Under the pieces are notes generated by a model. That model was not told the DNA's origin. It made no database searches and worked only from the letters and a program-made list of their open reading frames with translations. From positions 2,046,001 through 2,110,000 of the forward strand of contig BROI01000002.1 of assembly GCA_027923505.1 (NCBI GenBank): a stretch of DNA of 64,000 nucleotides. Direction: 5' to 3'. The DNA comes from Mayamaea pseudoterrestris. Lineage: Eukaryota; Bacillariophyta; Bacillariophyceae; Sellaphorales; Sellaphoraceae. Made by a program: the position numbers and the translations under genes. Shown here piece by piece: positions 1-10,633 of the stretch (position 1 is its first letter; each line of letters begins with the position of its first letter).

Positions 1-2488
1 ATGGTGCCAACATCATTATTCAGGCTGCGCTACAAGATGGTAGGCTTGGCTGGTGTCTCAGTGGATGGCAATGTATTTGGTGACAACTTGTCACCAGTCT
101 CAGCCCACAGATGCCGTGACATTTAAACGCCCCTACAGCAAGATCTGTAGGTGCCCAAAATACACCAGAATGGTGCCAACATCATTATTCAGGCTGCGCT
201 ACAAGATGGTAGTCTTGGCTGGTGTCTCAGGGGATGGCAATGTATTTGGTGACAACTTGTCACCAGACTCAGCCCGCAGATGCCGTGACATTCAAACGCC
301 CCTACAGCAAGCCCTGTAGGTGCCCAAAATACACCTGAATGCTGACAACGTCATTATTCTGTCTGCGCTACAAGATGGTAGGCTTGGCTGGTGTCTCAGG
401 GGATGGCAATGTATTTGGTGACATCTTGTCACCAGTCTCAGCCCGCAGATGCCATGACATTCAAATGCCCCTACAGCAAGCCCTGTAGGTGCCCAAAATA
501 CACCAGAATGGTGCCAACATCATTATTCTGGCTGCGCTACAAGATGGTAGGCTTGGCTGGTGTCTCAGGGGATGGCAATGTATTTGGTGACAACTTGTCA
601 CCAGTCTCAGCCCGCAGATGCCGTGACATTCAAATGCCCCTACAGCAAGATCTGTAGGTGCCCAAAATACACCAGAATGGTGCCAACATCATTATTCTGG
701 CTGCGCTACAAGATGGTAGGCTTGGCTGGTGTCTCAGGGGATGGCAATGTATTTGGTGACAACTTGTCACCAGTCTCAGCCCGCAGATGCCGTGACATTC
801 AAACGCCCCTACAGCAAAATCTGTAGGTGCCCAAAATACTCCAGAATGGTGCCAACATCATTATTCAGGCTGCGCTACAAGATGGTAGGCTTGGCTGGTG
901 TCTCAGGGGATGGCAATGTATTTGGTGACAACTTGTCACCAGTCTCAGCCCGCAGATGCCATGACATTCAAACGCCCCTACAGCAAGCCCTGTAGGTGCC
1001 CAAAATACACCAGAATGGTACCAACATCATTATTCAAACTGCGCTACAAGATGGTAGGCTTGGCTGGTGTCTCAGGGGATGGCAATGTATTTGGTGACAA
1101 CTTGTCACCAGTCTCAGCCCGCAGATGCCGTGACATTCAAACGCCCCTACAGCAAGCCCTGTAAGTGCCCAAAATACACCAGAATGGTGCCAACATCATT
1201 ATTCAAGCTGCGCTACAAGATGGTAGGCTTGGCTGGTGTCTCAGGGGATGGCAATGTATTTGGTGACAACTTGTCACCAGTCTCAGCCCGCAGATGCCGC
1301 GACATTCAAACGCCCCTACAGCAAGCCCTGTAAGTGCCCAAAATACACCAGAATGGTGCCAACATCATTATTCAGGCTGCGCTACAAGATGGTAGTCTTG
1401 ACTGGTGTTTCAGGGGATTGCAATGTATTTGGTGACAACTTGTCACCAGGCTCAGCCCGCTGATGCTGTGACATTCAAACGCCCCTACAGCAAGCCCTGT
1501 AGGTGCCCTAAATACACCAGAATGGTGCCAACATCATTGTTCAGTTTACGCTACAAGTTGGTAGGCTTGGCTGGTGTCTCAGGGGATGGCAATGTATTTG
1601 GTGACAACTTGTCACCAGTCTCAGCCTGCAGATGCCGTGACATTCAAACGCCCCTACAGCAAGCCCTGTAGGTGCCCAAAATACACCAGAATGGTGCCAA
1701 CAACATTATTCAGGCTGCGCTACAAGATGGTAGGCTTGGCTGGTGTCTCAGGGGATGGCAATGTATTTGGTGACAACTTGTCACCAGTCTCAGCCCGCAG
1801 ATGCCATGACATTCAAATGCCCCTACAGCAAGCCCTGTAGGTGCCCAAAATACACCAGAATGGAGCCAACGTCATTATTCAGTCTGCGCTACAAGATGGT
1901 AGGCTTGGCTGGTGTCTCAGGGGATGGCAATGTATTTGGTGACAACTTGTCACCAGTCTCAGCCCGCAGATGCCGTGACATTCAAACGCCCCTACAGCAA
2001 AATCTGTAGTTGCCCACAATACGCCAGAATGGTGCCAACATCATTATTCAGGCTGCGCTACAAGATGGTAGTCTTGGCTGGTGTCTCAGGGGATGGCAAT
2101 GTATTTGGTGACAACTTGTCACCAGGCTCAGCCCGCTGATGCTGTGACATTCAAACGCCCCTACAGCAAGCCCTGTAGGTGCCCTAAATACACCAGAATG
2201 GTGCCAACATCATTGTTCAGTTTACGCTACAAGTTGGTAGGCTTGGCTGGTGTCTCAGGGGATGGCAATGTATTTGGTGACAACTTGTCACCAGTCTCAG
2301 CCTGCAGATGCCGTGACATTCAAACGCCCCTACAGCAAGCCCTGTAGGTGCCCAAAATACACCAGAATGGTGCCAACAACATTATTCAGGCTGCGCTACA
2401 AGATGGTAGTCTTGACTGGTGTTTCAGGGGATTGCAATGTATTTGGTGACAACTTGTCACCAGGCTCAGCCCGCTGATGCTGTGACAT
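1..2488. repeat. Segmental block of the satellite, copy A
   Basis: This block matches 6296-8783 at a constant offset of 6,295 bp (37 monomers plus 42 bp). All variant monomers occur in the same order, and no difference was noticed in the stretches compared. It ends at a truncated monomer (...GATGCTGTGACAT), which is fused directly to a piece that starts just before a palindrome. Its left end may lie beyond the window. Confidence 0.9.
78..96. other. 19-bp palindrome present in nearly every satellite monomer (first copy given)
   Basis: TGGTGACAACTTGTCACCA has 9-bp arms around one central base. It recurs at the same place in almost all of the 169-bp units, while positions around it vary (for example, clustered differences in the stretch after ATCATTATTC). 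A few copies carry changes, such as those near 421, 3164 and 6716. A conserved dyad within a satellite monomer may be the binding site of a dimeric protein. No binding protein can be named from the sequence. Confidence 0.8.
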
Positions 2489-4249
2489 TGACAACTTGTC
2501 ACCAGTCTCAGCCCGCAGATGCCGTGACATTCAAACGCCCCTACAGCAAGATCTGTAGGTGCCCAAAATACACCAGAATGGTGCCAACATCATTATTCAG
2601 GCTGCGCTACAAGATGGTAGGCTTGGCGGGTGTCTCAGGGGATGGCAATGTATTTGGTGACAACTTGTCACCAGTCTCAGCCCGCAGATGCCATGACATT
2701 CAAACACCCCTGCAGCAAGCCCTGTACATGCCCAAAATACACCAGAATGGTGCCAACATCATTGTTTAGGCTGCGCTACAAGATGGTAGGCTTGACTGGT
2801 GTCTCAGGGGATGGCAATGTATTTGGTGACAACTTGTCACCAGTCTCAGCTTGCAGATGCCGTGACATTCAAACGCCCCTACAGCAAGCCCAGTAGGTGC
2901 CCAAAATACACATGAATCCTAACAACACCATTATTCAGGCTGCGCTACAAGATGGTAGGCTTGGCTGGTGTCTCAGGGGATGGGAATGTATTTGGTGACA
3001 ACTTGTCACCAGTCTCAGCCTGCAGATGCCGTGACATTCAAATGCCCCTACAGCAAGCCCTGTAGGTGCCCAAAATACACCAGAATGGTGCCAACATATT
3101 ACACAGGCTGCGCTACAAGATGGTAGGCTTGACTGTTGTCTCAGGGGATGGCAATGTATTTGGTGACAGCATGTCACCAGTCTCAGCCCGCAGATGCCAT
3201 GACATTCAAACGCCCCTACAGCAAGCCCTGTAGGTGCCCAAAATATACCAGAATGGTGCCTACATCATTATTCAGGCTGCGCTACAAGATAGTTGGCTTG
3301 GCTGGTGTCTCAAAGGATGGCAATGTATTTGGTGACAACTTGTCACCAGTCTCAGCCCGCAGATGCTGTGACATTCAAATGCCCCCTACAGCAAGCCCTG
3401 TAGGTGCCCAAAATACACCAGAATGGTGCCAACATCATTATTCAGGCTGCGCTACAAGATGGTAGGCTTGGCTGGTGTCTCAGGGGATGGCAATGTATTT
3501 GGTGACAACTTGTCACCAGTCTCAGCCCGCAGATGCCGTGACATTCAAATGCCCCTGCAGCAAGCCCTGTAGGTGCCCAAAATACTCCAGAATGGTACCA
3601 ACATCATTATTCAGGCTGCGCTACAAGATGGTAGGCTTGGCTGGTGTCTCAGGGGATGGCAATGTATTTGGTGACAACTTGTCACCAGTCTCAGCCCGCA
3701 GATGCCGTGACATTCAAACGCCCCTACAGCAAGCCCTGTAGGTGCCCAAAATACACCAGAATGGTGCCAACATAAATATTCAGGCTGCGCTACAAGATGG
3801 TATGCTTGACTGGTGTCTCAGGGGATGGCAATGTATTTGGTGACAACTTGTCACCAGTCTCAGCCCGCAGATGCCGTGACATTCAAACGCCCCTACAGCA
3901 AGCCCTGTAGGTGCCCAAAATATACCAGAATGGTGCCAACATCATTATTCAGGCTGCGCTGCAAGATGGTAGGCTTGGCTGGTGTCTCAGGGGATGGCAA
4001 TGTATTTGGTGACAACTTGTCACCAGTCTCAGCCCGCAGATGCCGTGACATTCAAACGCCCCTACAGCAAGCCCTGTAGGTGCCCAAAATATACCAGAAT
4101 GGTGCCAACATCATTATTCAGGCTGAGCTACAAGATGGTAGGCTTGGCTGGTGTCTCGGGGGATGGCAATGTATTTGGTGACAACTTGTCACCAGTCTCA
4201 GCCCGCAGATGCCATGACATTCAAACGCCCCTACAGCAAGCCCTGTAGG

Positions 4250-6680
4250 TGCCCAAAATACACCAGAATGGTACCAACATCATTATTCAGGCTGCGCTAC
4301 AAGATGGTAGGCTTGGCTGGTGTCTCAGGGGATGGCAATGTATTTGGTGACAACTTGTCACCAGTCTCAGCCCGCAGATGCCGTGACATTCAAACGCCCC
4401 TACAGCAAGATCTGTAGGTGCCCAAAATACAACAGAATGGTGCCAACATCATTTTTTAGACTGCGCTACAAGATGGTAGGCTTGGCTGGTGTCTCAGGGG
4501 ATGGCAATGTATTTGGTGACAACTTGTCACCAGTCTCAGCCCGCAGATGCCGTGACATTCAAACGCCCCTACAGCAAGCCCTGTAGGTGCCCAAAATACA
4601 CCAGAATGGTGCCAACATCATTATTCAGGCTGCGCTACAAGATGGTAGGCTTGGCTGGTGTCTCAGTGGATGGCAATGTATTTGGTGACAACTTGTCACC
4701 AGTCTCAGCCCACAGATGCCGTGACATTTAAACGCCCCTACAGCAAGATCTGTAGGTGCCCAAAATACACCAGAATATTGCCAACATCATTATTCAGGCT
4801 GCGCTACAAGATGGTAGTCTTGGCTGGTGTCTCAGGGGATGGCAATGTATTTGGTGACAACTTGTCACCAGACTCAGCCCGCAGATGCCGTGACATTCAA
4901 ACGCCCCTACAGCAAGCCCTGTAGGTGCCCAAAATACACCTGAATGCTGACAACGTCATTATTCTGTCTGCGCTACAAGATGGTAGGCTTGGCTGGTGTC
5001 TCAGGGGATGGCAATGTATTTGGTGACAACTTGTCACCAGTCTCAGCCCGCAGATGCCGTGACATTCAAACGCCCCTACAGCAAGATCTGTAGGTGCCCA
5101 AAATACAACAGAATGGTGCCAACATCATTTTTTAGACTGCGCTACAAGATGGTAGGCTTGGCTGGTGTCTCAGGGGATGGCAATGTATTTGGTGACAACT
5201 TGTCACCAGTCTCAGCCCGCAGATGCCGTGACATTCAAACGCCCCTACAGCAAGCCCTGTAGGTGCCCAAAATACACCAGAATGGTGCCAACATCATTAT
5301 TCAGGCTGCGCTACAAGATGGTAGGCTTGGCTGGTGTCTCAGGGGATGGCAATGTATTTGGTGACAACTTGTCACCAGTCTCAGCCCACAGATGCCGTGA
5401 CATTTAAACGCCCCTACAGCAAGATCTGTAGGTGCCCAAAATACACCAGAATGGTGCCAACATCATTATTCAGGCTGCGCTACAAGATGGTAGTCTTGGC
5501 TGGTGTCTCAGGGGATGGCAATGTATTTGGTGACAACTTGTCACCAGTCTCAGCCCGCAGATGCCGTGACATTCAAACGCCCCTACAGCAAGCCCTGTAG
5601 GTGCCCAAAATACACCAGAATGGTGCCAACATCATTATTCAGGCTGCGCTACAAGATGGTAGGCTTGGCTGGTGTCTCAGTGGATGGCAATGTATTTGGT
5701 GACAACTTGTCACCAGTCTCAGCCCACAGATGCCGTGACATTTAAACGCCCCTACAGCAAGATCTGTAGGTGCCCAAAATACACCAGAATGGTGCCAACA
5801 TCATTATTCAGGCTGCGATACAAGATGGTAGTCTTGGCTGGTGTCTCAGGGGATGGCAATGTATTTGGTGACAACTTGTCACCAGACTCAGCCCGCAGAT
5901 GCCGTGACATTCAAACGCCCCTACAGCAAGCCCTGTAGGTGCCCAAAATACACCTGAATGCTGACAACGTCATTATTCTGTCTGCGCTACAAGATGGTAG
6001 GCTTGGCTGGTGTCTCAGGGGATGGCAATGTATTTGGTGACAACTTGTCACCAGTCTCAGCCCGCAGATGCCGTGACATTCAAACGCCCCTACAGCAAGA
6101 TCTGTAGGTGCCCAAAATACAACAGAATGGTGCCAACATCATTTTTTAGACTGCGCTACAAGATGGTAGGCTTGGCTGGTGTCTCAGGGGATGGCAATGT
6201 ATTTGGTGACAACTTGTCACCAGTCTCAGCCCGCAGATGCCGTGACATTCAAATGCCCCTACAGCAAGCCCTGTAGGTGCCCAAAATACACCAGAATGGT
6301 GCCAACATCATTATTCAGGCTGCGCTACAAGATGGTAGGCTTGGCTGGTGTCTCAGTGGATGGCAATGTATTTGGTGACAACTTGTCACCAGTCTCAGCC
6401 CACAGATGCCGTGACATTTAAACGCCCCTACAGCAAGATCTGTAGGTGCCCAAAATACACCAGAATGGTGCCAACATCATTATTCAGGCTGCGCTACAAG
6501 ATGGTAGTCTTGGCTGGTGTCTCAGGGGATGGCAATGTATTTGGTGACAACTTGTCACCAGACTCAGCCCGCAGATGCCGTGACATTCAAACGCCCCTAC
6601 AGCAAGCCCTGTAGGTGCCCAAAATACACCTGAATGCTGACAACGTCATTATTCTGTCTGCGCTACAAGATGGTAGGCTT
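4250..6680. repeat. Higher-order repeats of 4 and 6 monomers (676 and 1,014 bp)
   Basis: Diagnostic monomer variants recur at multiples of 169 bp. A monomer with ACATCATTTTTTAGACTGC lies in the units starting near 4320, 4996 and 6010 (steps of 676 and 1,014 bp). A monomer with TCTCAGTGGATGG lies near 4658, 5672 and 6348 (steps of 1,014 and 676 bp). This is higher-order organisation made by unequal exchange of multi-monomer blocks. A 4-monomer step also separates similar units near 1405 and 2081. Confidence 0.85.
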
Positions 6681-8783
6681 GGCTGGTGTCTCAGGGGATG
6701 GCAATGTATTTGGTGACATCTTGTCACCAGTCTCAGCCCGCAGATGCCATGACATTCAAATGCCCCTACAGCAAGCCCTGTAGGTGCCCAAAATACACCA
6801 GAATGGTGCCAACATCATTATTCTGGCTGCGCTACAAGATGGTAGGCTTGGCTGGTGTCTCAGGGGATGGCAATGTATTTGGTGACAACTTGTCACCAGT
6901 CTCAGCCCGCAGATGCCGTGACATTCAAATGCCCCTACAGCAAGATCTGTAGGTGCCCAAAATACACCAGAATGGTGCCAACATCATTATTCTGGCTGCG
7001 CTACAAGATGGTAGGCTTGGCTGGTGTCTCAGGGGATGGCAATGTATTTGGTGACAACTTGTCACCAGTCTCAGCCCGCAGATGCCGTGACATTCAAACG
7101 CCCCTACAGCAAAATCTGTAGGTGCCCAAAATACTCCAGAATGGTGCCAACATCATTATTCAGGCTGCGCTACAAGATGGTAGGCTTGGCTGGTGTCTCA
7201 GGGGATGGCAATGTATTTGGTGACAACTTGTCACCAGTCTCAGCCCGCAGATGCCATGACATTCAAACGCCCCTACAGCAAGCCCTGTAGGTGCCCAAAA
7301 TACACCAGAATGGTACCAACATCATTATTCAAACTGCGCTACAAGATGGTAGGCTTGGCTGGTGTCTCAGGGGATGGCAATGTATTTGGTGACAACTTGT
7401 CACCAGTCTCAGCCCGCAGATGCCGTGACATTCAAACGCCCCTACAGCAAGCCCTGTAAGTGCCCAAAATACACCAGAATGGTGCCAACATCATTATTCA
7501 AGCTGCGCTACAAGATGGTAGGCTTGGCTGGTGTCTCAGGGGATGGCAATGTATTTGGTGACAACTTGTCACCAGTCTCAGCCCGCAGATGCCGCGACAT
7601 TCAAACGCCCCTACAGCAAGCCCTGTAAGTGCCCAAAATACACCAGAATGGTGCCAACATCATTATTCAGGCTGCGCTACAAGATGGTAGTCTTGACTGG
7701 TGTTTCAGGGGATTGCAATGTATTTGGTGACAACTTGTCACCAGGCTCAGCCCGCTGATGCTGTGACATTCAAACGCCCCTACAGCAAGCCCTGTAGGTG
7801 CCCTAAATACACCAGAATGGTGCCAACATCATTGTTCAGTTTACGCTACAAGTTGGTAGGCTTGGCTGGTGTCTCAGGGGATGGCAATGTATTTGGTGAC
7901 AACTTGTCACCAGTCTCAGCCTGCAGATGCCGTGACATTCAAACGCCCCTACAGCAAGCCCTGTAGGTGCCCAAAATACACCAGAATGGTGCCAACAACA
8001 TTATTCAGGCTGCGCTACAAGATGGTAGGCTTGGCTGGTGTCTCAGGGGATGGCAATGTATTTGGTGACAACTTGTCACCAGTCTCAGCCCGCAGATGCC
8101 ATGACATTCAAATGCCCCTACAGCAAGCCCTGTAGGTGCCCAAAATACACCAGAATGGAGCCAACGTCATTATTCAGTCTGCGCTACAAGATGGTAGGCT
8201 TGGCTGGTGTCTCAGGGGATGGCAATGTATTTGGTGACAACTTGTCACCAGTCTCAGCCCGCAGATGCCGTGACATTCAAACGCCCCTACAGCAAAATCT
8301 GTAGTTGCCCACAATACGCCAGAATGGTGCCAACATCATTATTCAGGCTGCGCTACAAGATGGTAGTCTTGGCTGGTGTCTCAGGGGATGGCAATGTATT
8401 TGGTGACAACTTGTCACCAGGCTCAGCCCGCTGATGCTGTGACATTCAAACGCCCCTACAGCAAGCCCTGTAGGTGCCCTAAATACACCAGAATGGTGCC
8501 AACATCATTGTTCAGTTTACGCTACAAGTTGGTAGGCTTGGCTGGTGTCTCAGGGGATGGCAATGTATTTGGTGACAACTTGTCACCAGTCTCAGCCTGC
8601 AGATGCCGTGACATTCAAACGCCCCTACAGCAAGCCCTGTAGGTGCCCAAAATACACCAGAATGGTGCCAACAACATTATTCAGGCTGCGCTACAAGATG
8701 GTAGTCTTGACTGGTGTTTCAGGGGATTGCAATGTATTTGGTGACAACTTGTCACCAGGCTCAGCCCGCTGATGCTGTGACAT
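6296..8783. repeat. Segmental block of the satellite, copy B, at the array edge
   Basis: This is the second copy of the 2,488-bp block. It ends at the same base as copy A (GATGCTGTGACAT), but here that base is the outer edge of the whole array and is followed by a different satellite. The shared end suggests that copy A derives from an array-edge segment later joined to more monomers, or the reverse. Confidence 0.9.
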
Positions 8784-9250
8784 ACACATGAGCCCGGAAT
8801 GATTGTTATGCACCAATCTTACCGCATACGTGTCCCCAAGGATAGCCAGAACAGAATTCATGGAACAAGACTATTGGGGGTAGTCGTTGAAGGCCACACA
8901 CTGTAGCACCATGTAGCTGGTTACTGTGTGGATCTTTGCCCTCCCAAACAACTGATGCTACATGTGAGCTGGGAATGATTGTTATGCACCAATCTCACTG
9001 CATATGTGTCCCCAAGCATAGCCAGAACAGAATTCATGGAACAAGACTATTAATGGTAGTCTTTGAAGGCCACGCACTGTAGCACCATGGAGCTGGTTAC
9101 TGTGTGGATGTTGCCCTCCCCAACAAATGATGCTACACATGAGCTGGGAATGATTGATATGCACCAATCTCACCGCATATGTGTCCCCAAGGATAGCCAG
9201 AACTGAATTCATGGAACAAGACTATGGGGGGTAGTCTTTCTTTGATGGCC
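8784..9250. repeat. Second satellite, about 2.7 copies of a 176-bp monomer
   Basis: The segment containing GAATGATTG, CACCAATCT, GTGTCCCCAAG and GAATTCATGGAACAAGACTA starts near 8797, 8973 and 9148, giving periods of 176 and 175 bp. It shares no evident sequence with the 169-bp monomer. The last copy decays near 9240-9250, about 170 bp before the first gene. Short open frames here are repeat by-products. Confidence 0.9.
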
Positions 9251-9418
9251 TAAACGTCGTACTGGTACAGCTGTGACGCGCGAGATCGGACGTGGTGCAT
9301 CAGCGCGACGAATTGGATGAGTTGATCATGCAAGCTGACTCTCGTTGAATATGACCTAAACAAACACTCATTTGCCTGAAATTAGTAACCTTTTCATATC
9401 TGCACAGTACCGTTCGTC

Positions 9419-10413
9419 ATGATGAAAATTTGGGTTGGAGCGACGCTGTTAATGAGCATCCTAAGAACAATTGATGCCTTTCGCTTTCCGTCACCTTTTG
9501 GAACGCTTTTTCCGACCAAGGAGCAAGCAATTGTACGTAGACCAAGATTATGCAGTCTCAGTTGACGAGTATCTTGCATACAACTTATTCTTTTTCTGTT
9601 CATGATTGACAGAGTGTTGTTTCTGCACCCAAAGCAGCTCCAGCACCGTTGGTAAGTCCCTAATCCCTCCCCGCCTTCTGAACCTTTGCTTATCATTGTA
9701 TTTGTATACTCAAACAGTACAATTCACTTCTTTTCGTGCATCCACAGAAGAGACAACTTTTACAGTCGATATCTGGAACAAACAATGGTAAATCCGCAAC
9801 GCCGGAGCAGCAAGCCAATGTTCTTTCATTGGTTCGTCAACTGGAAACTGAATTTCCAGCTCCGTCCAATCTACTGACTGATACCAGCGTTGCCAAAGCC
9901 ATACTGGACGGTACCTGGTATTTGCAATACACGTCTCCGTCCGTTGTCGGTGACGCCGACGCCTTTCCCGATGCATGGAAGCCGCAAGTGGCCGATGAAG
10001 GCGACAGCAAGATTCCAACGACGCAGTTCAACGCGCAAGGCTCGGTTTCGGCGGCTGGCATCAAGGTTGACACGAGCAATCGCATCGTCAAACAAATCAT
10101 TGATGTTGACGCAAGTCGTATTGTGAATGATATTGGACTGGACTGGGGACAAATTAAAGTTGCAGGCAAGTTTCGGCAATCGCCAAACGTTCCGAACCGA
10201 GCACTTGTTGCGTTCGATACTGCAATCTTTGACGTCAACAAGGGACCGACAATTAATTTGGGCTTCCTGTTTAGTGCGCTTGCGTTAGTTCGAAGGACGG
10301 AGGATAATGGATGGCTTGAGACGACGTATATTGATGACGACATTCGCGTGGGGCGAGGCAACAAGGGAACAATGTTTGTCCTGACGAGAGACTTTGCCGC
10401 GGTCAGTCCTTGA
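9419..10413 (+). CDS. Plastid lipid-associated protein / fibrillin (PAP family), three exons
   Basis: A predicted 272-aa plastid lipid-binding structural protein of the PAP/fibrillin family, associated with plastoglobules or thylakoids. The start at 9419 begins a signal peptide, MMKIWVGATLLMSILRTIDA, followed by FRFPSP, so Phe sits at +1 of the cleavage site as required for secondary-plastid import. Exons are 9419-9532, 9613-9651 and 9748-10413; both introns (80 and 96 bp) are GT-AG and in phase 0. The mature part shows the family hallmarks LLQSISGTNNG near its start, then a LETEFPAPS stretch and DGTWYLQYTS, and ends after a lipocalin-like region (GTMFVLTRDF). The splice model was built by eye. 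The family call is secure; the lipid ligand is unknown. This is the first gene next to the satellite. Confidence 0.88.
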
Positions 10414-10633
10414 TGCATCAAGCAAAAGCAAGGAGGGAAGTCTTACTGTGAGAATGGTAGCCAGAAATCTGACAGGAGTTAGCCCCATGATAATTCTATG
10501 TACTGGTAGAGCTCGTCAACGACCAAAAACTAAACGTCATGTAACCAGTGAAAGCTAGCCACGAATGATATTGTCTACATAAATGTTTACATGTAATTTA
10601 ACTTTTGCGTCGCATGGGAAAACCTGGTCAGAG

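Larger units (their letters stand above)
1..8783. repeat. 169-bp satellite array, about 52 head-to-tail monomers
   Basis: The same segment recurs every 169 bp from the first base of the window to 8783. Monomers differ by scattered substitutions. There are only a few length changes: one extra partial piece of 42 bp near 2488, and compensating one-base changes near 3136 and 3382. Because 169 is not a multiple of 3, the frame shifts with every unit, so the overlapping 75-88-codon open frames starting MSQGMAMYL are a by-product of the repeat and not genes. Monomer length is close to one nucleosome, as in many centromeric or subtelomeric satellites. Which of these it is cannot be told here. The left end is outside the window. 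Confidence 0.97.

Noticed and set aside
53-8772. Series of 75-88-codon frames beginning MSQGMAMYL in the satellite
   Set aside because: They repeat every 169 bp, each overlaps the next in a different frame, and each is simply a translation of the tandem repeat.
1-9250. CRISPR-like array
   Set aside because: The repeat units are 169 and 176 bp and directly adjacent, without unique spacers, and the window is eukaryotic.
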